Shown: positions 43,306 to 52,072, counted from the stretch's first letter. The stretch is 64,000 nucleotides of DNA from Cocleimonas sp. (GCA_021647365.1 JAKIUW010000017.1:1-64000), one strand, 5' to 3'. Notes: generated by a model from the letters alone, not told the origin. Numbers and translations: made by a program.

Positions 43306-44826
43306 ATGAAACAAACGCGAAGAAACTTCATTAAAACAGCTGGTGTAGCAAGCTTACTAGTACCCTTGTCTTTGCCAGCAATAGCAAAAATAAGGCAGAC
43401 GCGTTTAAATTCCTTCGTCGTTCCAGCCTTGGATAGAGGAATACGCAAAGGAAATAATGTTAGCTTTAAGTTAGCTATTCAAGCTGGCAAAACATCATTC
43501 TTCAATGGTGTTAATACCCCAACTTTAGGTTTGAATCAGAGTTACCTTGGTCCTGTTTTACGAGCAAAGCGTGGTGATACGGTTAGTATTAATGTGAGTA
43601 ATCACATCAATGAAGTAACTACCGTACATTGGCACGGTATGACCTTACCCGCCAATATGGATGGTGGGCCACATCAAGCCATCCCTCCTAATAAAACATG
43701 GACATCAAGGTTTCAAATTAGGCAAGAAGCAGGAACACTGTGGTATCACTCACACGCAATGCACAAAACAGGCCCTCAGGTTTATCATGGTTTAGCAGGC
43801 ATGTTTATTCTTGATGATGAGGGTAGTGATAAATTAGGTTTGCCCAATGAATACGGTGTGGATGACATACCTTGCACTATTCAAGATCGTCGCTTTAATC
43901 AAGATGGCTCATTCAGCTATATGAGCATGATGCCCGATCGTATGATGGGCATGATGGGTTCAATTGTCTTAGTCAATGGTGTGGTAACGCCCACATTAGT
44001 TGCCAAGAAAACACTGTTGCGTTTACGTTTACACAATGGTTCAAATGCAAGGACTTATAATTTAGCCTTTAGCGATGGTCGTCCGTTTCATGTAATTGCC
44101 AGTGATTGTGGTTTTTTACATAAACCGTTTCAAACCAATCAAGTCAGGCTAGCAGTAGCAGAGCGTGTTGAAATTCTTGTTGATGTCTCGGATAGGAAAG
44201 AAGTGCTGCTTAAAAGCCTTGCAAGTTCTGCGGGAGGAATGATGGGCATGATGCCGATGATGCAAATGAATAACAAAGCGCTAAACATCATGACGATTGA
44301 TGCGCGACAAGCAAAGCAATCAGCAAGAAAAGTACCCGCAGTATTGCGTAATAGTACGCTTAACTTAAACCCAAAAGCGGCAACGGCAACACGCCAATTT
44401 GAACTCGAAATGGGCATGATGGGTCGCGGTGGTATGGGCGGCATGATGGGTGGAATGATGAACCGTATGGATAACGGCGGTCGTGACGGCATGTTCCGCA
44501 TCAATGGCAAGAGTATGGACATCAATCGCATAGATTTTCAGGTAAAAGCTAATTCAACCGAAATTTGGGAGATCAGCAATGCATCACCCATGGCTCACCC
44601 GTTTCATGTACACAATGTGCAATTTAGGATTTTAGATAGAAATGGTAAGCGACCTCATCCCAGTGAGTCAGGTTTAAAAGATGTGGTGCTAGTGCATGGC
44701 AATGAGCGCGTAAGAATCATTATGAAATTTCCAGAATACTCGGATGCAAAAGTCCCTTATATGTATCACTGCCATATTTTAGAGCATGAAGATCAAGGCA
44801 TGATGGGGCAGTTTGTTGTTGTATAG
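43306..44826 (+). CDS. CueO-like multicopper oxidase
   Basis: A 506-residue periplasmic oxidase with a Tat leader (QTRRNFIKTAGVASLLVPLS). Copper motifs are TVHWHGMTLPANMDGG, LWYHSHAMHKTG, HPFHVHNVQF and YHCHILEHEDQGMMG. Met-rich segments (MMGMMPMMQMN; MGRGGMGGMMGGMMNRM) resemble the CueO Met helix region that feeds the substrate copper. It differs from the copA-type oxidase upstream in domain spacing and is likely a second cuprous oxidase. Confidence 0.92.
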   Translation: MKQTRRNFIKTAGVASLLVPLSLPAIAKIRQTRLNSFVVPALDRGIRKGNNVSFKLAIQAGKTSFFNGVNTPTLGLNQSYLGPVLRAKRGDTVSINVSNHINEVTTVHWHGMTLPANMDGGPHQAIPPNKTWTSRFQIRQEAGTLWYHSHAMHKTGPQVYHGLAGMFILDDEGSDKLGLPNEYGVDDIPCTIQDRRFNQDGSFSYMSMMPDRMMGMMGSIVLVNGVVTPTLVAKKTLLRLRLHNGSNARTYNLAFSDGRPFHVIASDCGFLHKPFQTNQVRLAVAERVEILVDVSDRKEVLLKSLASSAGGMMGMMPMMQMNNKALNIMTIDARQAKQSARKVPAVLRNSTLNLNPKAATATRQFELEMGMMGRGGMGGMMGGMMNRMDNGGRDGMFRINGKSMDINRIDFQVKANSTEIWEISNASPMAHPFHVHNVQFRILDRNGKRPHPSESGLKDVVLVHGNERVRIIMKFPEYSDAKVPYMYHCHILEHEDQGMMGQFVVV

Positions 44827-44891
44827 GGTGTATAGGAGTATCTGTATAAAAAAGTGTAGATAAATAAAATAGAACAAGGAGGAAGAATAAG

Positions 44892-45404
44892 ATGTTTAAG
44901 ACAGTATTTGGTGTAATCTCTTTATCAATCGTTGCCAGCATACTAGTTGCCTGTGGCACTGATGATGAAGCAAAAAAGGTAGAAATGAATAAAACTGTAG
45001 TGACAGAAAAAACAGTAGATAATACGAGTACAAGGACCGTTGGTAAAAAGGTTGATGGCAGGTGGTATACCCCCGCACAACTTATCAGAGGCAAAAAAGT
45101 TTTTGCCAGTAACTGTGCTAGTTGTCATGGTGATAAAGGTCAGGGCTTAACCGTAGATTGGAAAAAACCTGATGCAAAGGGTGTTTTTCCGCCACCGCCT
45201 TTAAATGGCTCGGCACATGCTTGGCATCACTCTAAGGATCTATTAATGCGAACTGTAAACGAAGGTGGGGTAGCGTTGGGAGGTGCAATGCCATCGTTTA
45301 AAGACAAGTTAAGTGAGAAAGAGAAAGAAGCTGTTTTAGCGCATGTAATGAGCCTATGGCCAGATAAGATTTACAACACTTGGTCAAAGCGAAATCCACA
45401 GTAA
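44892..45404 (+). CDS. Monoheme cytochrome c, predicted lipoprotein
   Basis: 170 residues with lipobox LVACGTDD (Cys about residue 21), a short linker and a class I cytochrome c domain with heme motif CASCHG, PPPLNGSAHAWHH and a likely axial Met in GGAMPSF. It may accept electrons from the oxidases or serve the copper response. AAGGAGGAAGA precedes ATG 44892. It is 5 bases upstream of the copR-like gene, so probably co-transcribed with it. Confidence 0.9.
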   Translation: MFKTVFGVISLSIVASILVACGTDDEAKKVEMNKTVVTEKTVDNTSTRTVGKKVDGRWYTPAQLIRGKKVFASNCASCHGDKGQGLTVDWKKPDAKGVFPPPPLNGSAHAWHHSKDLLMRTVNEGGVALGGAMPSFKDKLSEKEKEAVLAHVMSLWPDKIYNTWSKRNPQ

Positions 45405-45409
45405 TTATT

Positions 45410-46066
45410 ATGCGAATATTATTGGTAGAGGATGATGACTTAATTGGGAGTGCTGTTAAACAGGCATTAAAAGATGATTCACAAGCCGTTGATTGGGTGC
45501 GTGATGGTGTTACAGCATTATCATCTATAGAGTTAGAATCATACGATTTAGTTTTGCTTGATTTGGGGTTGCCTCATAAAGACGGTCTAGAGGTTTTGCA
45601 GACGTTGCGACAGGGCAAAAAAACGATGCCAGTAATAATAATTACAGCTAGAGATACTATAGATGATCGAATAAAAGGTCTGGATACAGGAGCAGATGAT
45701 TATTTAGTTAAACCTTTTTCTATAGATGAATTGCACGCAAGAATTCGCGCTGTTGTAAGGCGAAACCAAGGAAGTGCTGATCCTATATTGACGAGCGCCT
45801 TACTTAAGTTAGATCCAAGTACTAAAAGAGTGGAACGAGATGATGATTCATATGAGTTATCTTCTAAAGAGTATGCTTTGTTACAGGCTTTGATGGTACG
45901 GCCAGGCGCAATATTTTCGAGAGGTCAATTAGAAGAAAGCCTTTATGGTTGGAATGAAGAAGTTGCTAGTAATGCGATTGAATTTTTAATACACGCATTG
46001 CGAAAAAAAGTGGGTAAAGATGGCATAAAAAATGTGCGAGGAATGGGATGGATGGTTGTTAAGTAA
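45410..46066 (+). CDS. CopR/CusR-like OmpR-family response regulator
   Basis: A 218-residue two-component regulator. The receiver has the acidic pocket VEDDD, phospho-Asp in LVLLDLGLPHKDG and Lys in LVKPFS. The OmpR-type winged helix contains LSSKEYALLQALM and NVRGMGWMVVK. ATG 45410 is chosen; an upstream in-frame ATG at 45380 lies in the cytochrome gene. OmpR-family dimers bind direct repeats with about 10-11 bp period, which matches the three sites in this window. Copper sensing is inferred from context. Confidence 0.9.
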   Translation: MRILLVEDDDLIGSAVKQALKDDSQAVDWVRDGVTALSSIELESYDLVLLDLGLPHKDGLEVLQTLRQGKKTMPVIIITARDTIDDRIKGLDTGADDYLVKPFSIDELHARIRAVVRRNQGSADPILTSALLKLDPSTKRVERDDDSYELSSKEYALLQALMVRPGAIFSRGQLEESLYGWNEEVASNAIEFLIHALRKKVGKDGIKNVRGMGWMVVK

Positions 46067-47365
46067 ATGTATCGACAAAAATCATTACAAAAATCGCTCA
46101 ACAGATGGATTGTTTTAATAGCACTTTTTCTAGTGTTGATTGGAGGCGGAGTCTCCGCCAGCTTAGCTTTTTATCAAGCTCGGGAGCTACAAGATCATAC
46201 TCTATTAGAGATTGCTCAATTAGTACAAACGGAAAAACTAAATGATTCAGAAGCTTTACATCACAATATAGAAGAAGAAACAATTATTATAAATGAGTTG
46301 GGTAAAAAGCAGCACGAACCTATTATTCCCCTGACTATTGAAGATGGTTTGCAGACGTTAAACTTGGATGGTAGCCAGTGGCGTGTTTTTATAACGACAC
46401 AGATCAAAAGTGGTCGTCGCTTTTCTATAGCGCAACAAACGGAGCTTCGCGATAAAATTGCTTTGAGTAGTGGTCTCAGTGTCTTCTTACCGATCTTTTT
46501 ACTCGCTACTATTTTGCTTTTAGTCATCCGTTATATTATTAAGAAACAGTTTTCTTCATTGGCATTATTAGCTAGTGAATTAGATCATCAAGATGCAGCA
46601 AGCCCCAAACAACTTGATGAAAGAGATATACCGATAGAAGTAATTCCCTTTGTTCACTCCACTAATGGATTGTTACTAAGAATAAAAGAACTACTACAAA
46701 AACAACATCGTTTTATAGCGGATGCAGCGCATGAAATGCGGACACCTATTACGGCATTATCATTACAATTAGAAAATTTGACTAAATCAACAAGTGATGA
46801 TGAGAGGAAGATCAGGTTAGAAAACCTGCATACAGGCTTACAACGATTAAGTCGATTAGTGACTCAGTTATTGGATTTAGCGCGTTTGCAGGCAGATACT
46901 GTTACCCAAAAAGAGAAAGTATCGTTTAATAATATAGTGCAAGAATCAATAGAGTTTTTATTTCCCGTAGCGGAAGCTGCTAATATTGATTTAGGTATGG
47001 TTCGTCAAGATGATGGTATTCATATTATGGACTTACAAGGAAGAGTATCTCAACTGGTTTATAATGCTATTGATAACGCTATTCATTATTCTCCGCCGTC
47101 TACACAGGTAGATATAAGTTTATTTATTCAAGGTGACAAAGCTATCTTCATGGTTGAAGATCAAGGCACGGGTATTCCTGAGGAAGAGATTAAAGAAGTG
47201 TTGGAGCCATTTTATAGAGTGCTTGGAACTAATCAGTCAGGTAATGGCTTGGGACTAGCAATCAGCCAAGAAATAGCACAGCACTTAGGGGGCGAAATAA
47301 TATTGATTAATAGAAAAGGTGGAGGGTTATGCTTTCGCTATGAGCAAGCTTTAGAAACTTTATAG
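46067..47365 (+). CDS. CopS/CusS-like sensor histidine kinase
   Basis: A 432-residue kinase starting one base after the regulator's stop. TM1 is near residues 15-35 and TM2 near 145-165, flanking a periplasmic sensor of only about 110 residues. The HisKA box is DAAHEMRTPITALSLQLEN; HATPase motifs are NAIDNAIHYSPP, VEDQGTGIPEEE and GNGLGLAISQEI. No metal-ligand motif in the sensor loop is obvious. It likely phosphorylates the upstream regulator in response to periplasmic copper. Confidence 0.9.
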   Translation: MYRQKSLQKSLNRWIVLIALFLVLIGGGVSASLAFYQARELQDHTLLEIAQLVQTEKLNDSEALHHNIEEETIIINELGKKQHEPIIPLTIEDGLQTLNLDGSQWRVFITTQIKSGRRFSIAQQTELRDKIALSSGLSVFLPIFLLATILLLVIRYIIKKQFSSLALLASELDHQDAASPKQLDERDIPIEVIPFVHSTNGLLLRIKELLQKQHRFIADAAHEMRTPITALSLQLENLTKSTSDDERKIRLENLHTGLQRLSRLVTQLLDLARLQADTVTQKEKVSFNNIVQESIEFLFPVAEAANIDLGMVRQDDGIHIMDLQGRVSQLVYNAIDNAIHYSPPSTQVDISLFIQGDKAIFMVEDQGTGIPEEEIKEVLEPFYRVLGTNQSGNGLGLAISQEIAQHLGGEIILINRKGGGLCFRYEQALETL

Positions 47366-47412
47366 CCAACAATCATTGACCTGTTATTTAAAAAAAATAT
47401 TTATTTCATCCT

Positions 47413-47444
47413 CTAAGTTTTAACTAAGTTTCACCACTTATTAT
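47413..47444 (+). promoter_or_regulatory. Direct-repeat operator and promoter, third copy
   Basis: CTAAGTTTTAA followed by CTAAGTTTCA (11-bp period, 47413-47433), then TATTAT at 47439, again 26 bases from the first repeat base. It precedes the small secreted protein gene. Confidence 0.7.
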
Positions 47445-47498
47445 TCTTTCAACGCAACAACAAAGCGTTTTTATTAATTATAAACAAAGGTGAACAAA

Positions 47499-47759
47499 AT
47501 GAAAAACATACTTACAATAATTGGATTGTCTACAGTTCTTTTAATTGCATCTACAGCGCAAGCGGATGTCTCAGAAAATAACTATAACGCACATGCAAAT
47601 AATCATGTTAGCTATGCTAGTGCTCATTCTGGAGAGGCAGTGAAAAAATCTAAAGTATCTAAGCAAACTAATGTAACCACAAATAGAATGATAAACGATG
47701 ATCCGTTCTACAATGCTGAGAAAGACCCCTTCTCATTAGACTACTCTCATGACGACTAA
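47499..47759 (+). CDS. Small secreted protein of the putative copper regulon
   Basis: 86 residues: a signal peptide (MKNILTIIGLSTVLLIASTAQA), then a His/Asn/Ser-rich segment (NNYNAHANNHVSYASAHSG) and an acidic, aromatic tail with the near-duplicate motif DPFYNAEKDPFSLDY. There are no cysteines. I do not recognise a family. The operator upstream and copS and P-ATPase genes on either side suggest a periplasmic copper-related role. ATG 47499 is preferred over the in-frame GTG 47490. A strong terminator follows. Confidence 0.75.
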   Translation: MKNILTIIGLSTVLLIASTAQADVSENNYNAHANNHVSYASAHSGEAVKKSKVSKQTNVTTNRMINDDPFYNAEKDPFSLDYSHDD

Positions 47760-47777
47760 CCTATAAATAAGCTTTGC

Positions 47778-47811
47778 AAGCCAATTGGTAGAAATACCAG
47801 TTGGCTTTTTT
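47778..47811 (+). terminator. Strong intrinsic terminator
   Basis: A 12-bp stem with a GAAA loop (left 47779-47790, right 47795-47806) followed by a T-run. Confidence 0.88.
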
Positions 47812-47857
47812 ACTTAATTCAAGCTAAGTACTTACTTAAATGAAAAAGGAGTCAGGC

Positions 47858-50329
47858 ATGAAACAACAAATTGAATCACTATTAACCGATCCAGTTTGCG
47901 GGATGCAAGTCAAAGAAGATAGCCAATTTTCAACTGACATAGATGATCAAAAATATTTTTTTTGTAGCCAGCATTGCCTTGATTCATTCACTGAAGAACC
48001 TGCAAAACACCTGCACTCAGATGAGAGTGCTCATCAACACCCAACAAAAAATAACGATGACTGTTGTGGGACTTCAGCAAAGACAGGACTAACAAAAGGT
48101 AATGGTATCTACTATTGCCCGATGCATTGTGAAGATGAAAAAACGTATCCTGAACCTGATGATTGTCCTGTTTGTGGTATGGATTTACTTGAGCAACCTA
48201 GTTTGAATGTTGCTGATACTCAATATACCTGCCCCATGCACCCTGAAATAATCAAGGATGAAGTAGGTGATTGTCCAATTTGTGGGATGGATTTAGTGCC
48301 AATGGCGCCCTCAGAGTCTAACGAGCAAAAAGCCTACCAAGAACTTGTACATAAAATGAAAGTAGCAACTTTGTTTACTGTGCCTGTATTTTTAATTGCC
48401 ATGGCAGATTTAATCCCTGGTAAGCCCCTTTTAAATTTAATGGGCCAGCAAGCTTGGAATTGGTTAATGTTTTTTCTAACCTTGCCAGTGGTTTTCTATG
48501 CCTGTTGGATGTTCTTTGAGCGCGCCTATAAGTCTATCGTTACCATGAATTTGAATATGTTTACGCTCGTGGGTATCGGTACAGGTGTGGCTTTTGTATT
48601 TAGTATTGTCGCGATGTTATTTCCTGACGTTTTTCCCGATCAATTTAAAACTGAGGAGGGTACGGTTTTCCTCTATTTTGAGGCGACTGCCGTTATTTTA
48701 ACATTGGTTTTATTGGGTCAATTATTAGAAGCTAGAGCGCATAGCCAAACCAGTGGCGCACTAAAAGAGTTGTTAAAACTAGCACCTTCCGAGGCTGTTA
48801 TCGTTGAAAATGGCGAAGAAAGGGTTATCTCAATTCATGATATTAAAGAAGGTGATTTTTTAAGAGTAAAGCCCGGTGACAAAATTCCTGTTGATGGAAA
48901 AATCACCGATGGCAAGAGTAATGTGGATGAATCGATGATTTCAGGTGAGCCGATTCCTGTCGATAAGTCAGAAGGCGACAAAGTTAGTTCAGGCACCATT
49001 AATGGTAATAAATCATTCGTGATGGTTGCGGAAAGAGTTGGGGCGGATACTTTGTTATCGCAGATTATTCAAATGGTTAATGATGCTAGCCGATCACGCG
49101 CGCCGATTCAAAAACTAGCTGATACGATTTCAAAATACTTCGTGCCGATCGTTATTGTAGTGGCGCTTATCACATTTTTTGTATGGGTAAAATTTGGTCC
49201 TGAGCCTGCTTATGTATTTGGTTTTGTCAATGCAATAGCTGTGTTAATCATCGCTTGCCCTTGTGCGCTAGGCTTGGCAACACCCATGTCAGTTATGGTA
49301 GGTGTTGGCAAAGGCGCGCAGTCGGGAATTCTTATTAAAAATGCAGAAGCGCTTGAAACTATGGATAAAGTGGATGTGTTGATAACGGATAAAACAGGCA
49401 CGATAACCGAGGGTAAACCGTCCGTTGAAAAAGTCTATGCAATAGAGGGTCAGCAAAGTGAATCGCTATTACAACAAATAGCATCATTAAATCAATACAG
49501 TGAACATCCTTTAGCAGAAGCCATCGTTAAGTATGCCAAACAGGAGTCAGTAAGCTTAAAAGATGTGGATGACTTTGAAGCAGTAGCAGGCAAAGGTGTG
49601 ATTGGTCGGCTAGATAAAAAACAAATTTCTCTGGGCAATAAAAAGCTTATGAATCAAATGGGTGTCAGTGTCTCAGCCGAGTTAGATAATGGAATTTTGG
49701 CAGAACAAAAACTGGGTAAAACAGTATCTTATATCGCCATTGATAAACAAGCCGTAGGTTATGTGTCGATTTACGATGCTATTAAGAAAAGTAGTAAAGA
49801 GGCAATTTCTCAACTGATTAATAGCGGTGTAAAAGTAATTATGATGACAGGTGATAATGGCAATACAGCCAAAGCCGTTGCTGATGAGTTGAATCTTACG
49901 GAATACGTTGCCGACTGCTTACCCGAAGATAAGCTAAATAAAATTAAAGAACTGCAGTCACAAGGTTTATTGGTCGCTATGGCGGGCGATGGTATTAATG
50001 ACTCTCCTGCCTTGGCACAATCAAATGTAGGCATCGCAATGGGGACGGGAACGGATGTCGCCATTGAAAGTGCTGAAATAACTTTGGTCAAAGGTGACTT
50101 GCAGGGAATCGTTAAAGCTAAAAAACTTAGCCACGGAGTAATGAGAAATATAAAGCAAAATTTGTTCTTTGCCTTTATCTACAATATTTTGGGTGTGCCT
50201 GTGGCAGCAGGGGTGTTATATCCGGCATTCGGATTGCTGCTATCGCCCATGATAGCCGCCACAGCAATGAGCTTTAGCTCAGTTTCGGTCATTGTGAACT
50301 CACTTCGTTTGAGAAATATTAGCTTGTAA
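47858..50329 (+). CDS. copA: Cu(I)-exporting P1B-type ATPase
   Basis: An 823-residue inner-membrane copper pump. Instead of HMA domains the N-terminus has a YHS-like domain (TDPVCGMQV ... YFFCSQHCLDSF, about 8-45) and two CPMH...CPxCGMDL modules (YYCPMHCED and YTCPMHPEI). Eight TM segments follow, with the Cu-site IIACPCALGLATP, phosphorylation DKTGT, hinge GDGINDSPALAQS and the TGE-type ISGEP. ATG 47858 has AAAGGAG upstream; the in-frame ATG 47840 overlaps that site. A CTAAGTACTTAC stretch just upstream resembles one regulator half-site. Confidence 0.94.
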   Translation: MKQQIESLLTDPVCGMQVKEDSQFSTDIDDQKYFFCSQHCLDSFTEEPAKHLHSDESAHQHPTKNNDDCCGTSAKTGLTKGNGIYYCPMHCEDEKTYPEPDDCPVCGMDLLEQPSLNVADTQYTCPMHPEIIKDEVGDCPICGMDLVPMAPSESNEQKAYQELVHKMKVATLFTVPVFLIAMADLIPGKPLLNLMGQQAWNWLMFFLTLPVVFYACWMFFERAYKSIVTMNLNMFTLVGIGTGVAFVFSIVAMLFPDVFPDQFKTEEGTVFLYFEATAVILTLVLLGQLLEARAHSQTSGALKELLKLAPSEAVIVENGEERVISIHDIKEGDFLRVKPGDKIPVDGKITDGKSNVDESMISGEPIPVDKSEGDKVSSGTINGNKSFVMVAERVGADTLLSQIIQMVNDASRSRAPIQKLADTISKYFVPIVIVVALITFFVWVKFGPEPAYVFGFVNAIAVLIIACPCALGLATPMSVMVGVGKGAQSGILIKNAEALETMDKVDVLITDKTGTITEGKPSVEKVYAIEGQQSESLLQQIASLNQYSEHPLAEAIVKYAKQESVSLKDVDDFEAVAGKGVIGRLDKKQISLGNKKLMNQMGVSVSAELDNGILAEQKLGKTVSYIAIDKQAVGYVSIYDAIKKSSKEAISQLINSGVKVIMMTGDNGNTAKAVADELNLTEYVADCLPEDKLNKIKELQSQGLLVAMAGDGINDSPALAQSNVGIAMGTGTDVAIESAEITLVKGDLQGIVKAKKLSHGVMRNIKQNLFFAFIYNILGVPVAAGVLYPAFGLLLSPMIAATAMSFSSVSVIVNSLRLRNISL

Positions 50330-50354
50330 ATTTCCCTATTTTCATAGGGAAATA
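50330..50354 (+). terminator. Hairpin after the P-ATPase gene
   Basis: ATTTCCCTAT pairs with ATAGGGAAAT around a TTTTC loop, directly after the stop codon. There is no strong T-run. Confidence 0.5.
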
Positions 50355-50445
50355 ACCCTTTATCTGGCTTTATTGTGCTATTACGAAGTTCAACTAGAAA
50401 CGGCGTGATAAACACGGTATCAATGATTAGTAATAGTATGAAAAA

Positions 50446-51555
50446 ATGAATGAAATTATTGTAAAGAAAATGGATAGTAAATCATCAAAAAAATCACAAC
50501 GCTTTCATGAGCTAGATATTCTACGATTTCTAGCGGCGCTTGCGGTTGTCTTTTTTCATTACATTTTTCTAAATTCTACCGAGTTTAAAGAATTAGCTAC
50601 TTACCCAGTATTAGGTGAGTTTTTCAAATATGGTTATTTAGGTGTAGAGCTATTTTTTATTATTAGTGGTTTTGTGATTTTGCTCTCAGCCTCCAAAAAG
50701 GGTTGGCTAGGGTTTATAATTTCACGAATAGCGCGTTTATACCCTGCCTTTTGGCTCGCGTTGATACTCACGACTTTAGGCATAATATTGTTTGCAACTG
50801 ATATTATGCAAGTAACTCCCTCCCAGTTTTTGCTTAATCTGACTATGATGGGAAATATGATTGGCACGGAAAATATCGACCCTGTTTATTGGACACTACA
50901 AGTTGAAATAAAGTTCTATTTCTGGATATTAATGATCTTACTTCTTAAACAGATTAAACATATTGAAAACTTTATTGCTGTTTGGCTTATATTCTCAGTA
51001 TTAGAAATATTCCATTTTATTCATGGGCTTACACATTTATTAATTATGCCTGAGTGGGCGCCTTATTTTAGTGCTGGTGCACTGTTTTATTTGATTCAAA
51101 CTAAGGGTTTAAACCCTCTGAGAGCAGTGTTGTTGTTTATTGCATATCTACTATCCATTTACTTTGCCGTGCAAGGTGGGTTGGAAAAAACACAGCTTCA
51201 CGGCTTGGAATTTTCCCCTTATGTTATTGCAGGTTTGATTTGCTTATTCTATTTTGTGTTTACATTAATTGTCAGCGGAAAGACCTCGCGTATCCATTAT
51301 TCATGGTTTGGTATTTTAGGTGCAATGACTTACCCGCTTTATTTATTGCATCAAACGTTAGGACAAATTGCCTTTTTGGCAATGGGAGATAGTGTTAATA
51401 AATATTTGCAACTCTTTGTCGTTACGATTGGTATGGTCGTATTAGCTTATCTTCTGCATCGTTACTTTGAAGCAAGTTTTGGGAAATGGCTCAAGACAAA
51501 ACTCGAAGCTATATTACGAATTAGTGATAAGAAAATGGTAAGCACACCCCCCTAG
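50446..51555 (+). CDS. Acyltransferase 3 family membrane protein
   Basis: A 369-residue protein with about ten TM segments. The N-terminal FHELDILRFLAALAVVFFHY carries the family Arg and His, and FFIISGFVI follows. These enzymes O-acylate sugars of LPS, exopolysaccharide or other envelope glycans; the acceptor here is unknown. The last residues VSTPP and the TAG stop are read from a dispersed repeat (CTAG variant), so the native C-terminus has probably been replaced. An alternative start is ATG 50470. Confidence 0.88.
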   Translation: MNEIIVKKMDSKSSKKSQRFHELDILRFLAALAVVFFHYIFLNSTEFKELATYPVLGEFFKYGYLGVELFFIISGFVILLSASKKGWLGFIISRIARLYPAFWLALILTTLGIILFATDIMQVTPSQFLLNLTMMGNMIGTENIDPVYWTLQVEIKFYFWILMILLLKQIKHIENFIAVWLIFSVLEIFHFIHGLTHLLIMPEWAPYFSAGALFYLIQTKGLNPLRAVLLFIAYLLSIYFAVQGGLEKTQLHGLEFSPYVIAGLICLFYFVFTLIVSGKTSRIHYSWFGILGAMTYPLYLLHQTLGQIAFLAMGDSVNKYLQLFVVTIGMVVLAYLLHRYFEASFGKWLKTKLEAILRISDKKMVSTPP

Positions 51556-51566
51556 TTTTACATGAG
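51540..51566. repeat. Dispersed repeat locus 12, single CTAG-variant unit
   Basis: C-run first, then CTAG, then TTTTACATGA. Supplies the stop codon of the acyltransferase gene. Confidence 0.9.
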
Positions 51567-51729
51567 TTATATTACTACGGCATATCAGATACTGAAGAGA
51601 ATGTAATAATGCCCAGAATAAAATATTTGACAAATTAAAAAAACAGGTGCAGAATCCGCGCCACTTTTAACCCGATAACTCTGCGAAACAGATTTATTAT
51701 ATTTAAGATATAAATTACAGGAGAACTAA

Positions 51730-51768
51730 ATGTTCAATTTTAAACCACCACAGATACTCATAAGCTAA
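51730..51768 (+). CDS. Possible 12-residue leader peptide
   Basis: ATG with AGGAG 7 bases upstream encodes MFNFKPPQILIS and stops inside the left arm of a hairpin (51764-51774 with about 51786-51796). The placement suits a translation-sensing leader, with PP a potential pausing motif. Only the reading frame and ribosome-binding site support it. Confidence 0.4.
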   Translation: MFNFKPPQILIS

Positions 51769-51900
51769 TCTCCCATGCTATTTGCTGGGAGCTTAGATTT
51801 TAAATAAGCGTTACTCAGCAAATGTCATAGCCTACCGAATCGGTAGATCTGTGTGAACATTTATAAAACCCTGAGTGACGAAAGTCCTCAGGGTTTTTTT
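51764..51900 (+). ncRNA. Structured RNA element ending in a terminator
   Basis: Hairpin 1 is CTAATCTCCCA with TGGGAGCTTAG. Hairpin 2 is CTACCG/CGGTAG (51832-51846), enclosed by AAATGT/ACATTT. Hairpin 3 is the terminator. TTACTCAG at 51811-51818 can pair with CTGAGTGA at 51871-51878 in the terminator's left arm, giving a possible antiterminator. This could be an attenuator for rtcB or a free sRNA. Confidence 0.5.
51865..51900 (+). terminator. Intrinsic terminator upstream of rtcB
   Basis: AAAACCCTGAG pairs with CTCAGGGTTTT. An inner GAC/GTC stem closes a GAAA tetraloop with one bulged T, and seven T follow. Confidence 0.85.
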
Positions 51901-52072
51901 ATGCCCAAAGGGAAATAAATCTATAACGGCTCAGAGTGTTTAGTTTTTATTTCAGATTGAGGTGCTTCGCACGCAGAATGTGAGCGTATAAGTATACGTG
52001 ACCATTCGAGTATGGAAGCAACGAAAAGCTGGGATAAAAGATGAATGCTCTGTGTCGTTAGAGGAAATAGTT

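Larger units (their letters stand above)
51567..52072 (+). other. 506-bp structured leader region upstream of rtcB
   Basis: No long ORF is present. From left to right it holds an AT-rich stretch, a 12-codon ORF with a good ribosome-binding site (51730-51768), three hairpins, an intrinsic terminator (51865-51900) and 170 bases of AT-rich DNA before rtcB with possible promoter elements. It may be an attenuator leader or an independent sRNA gene. Confidence 0.6.

Noticed and set aside
44139..44531. Minus-strand ORF of 130 codons in the CueO-like gene
   Set aside because: A product of the Met-rich repeat read backwards; no motif.
45380..45409. Upstream extension of the response regulator
   Set aside because: It lies within the cytochrome gene; the receiver domain begins MRILLVEDDD at 45410.
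51567..51729. Further genes in the rtcB upstream gap
   Set aside because: No frame has both a ribosome-binding site and more than a handful of codons apart from the 12-codon ORF.
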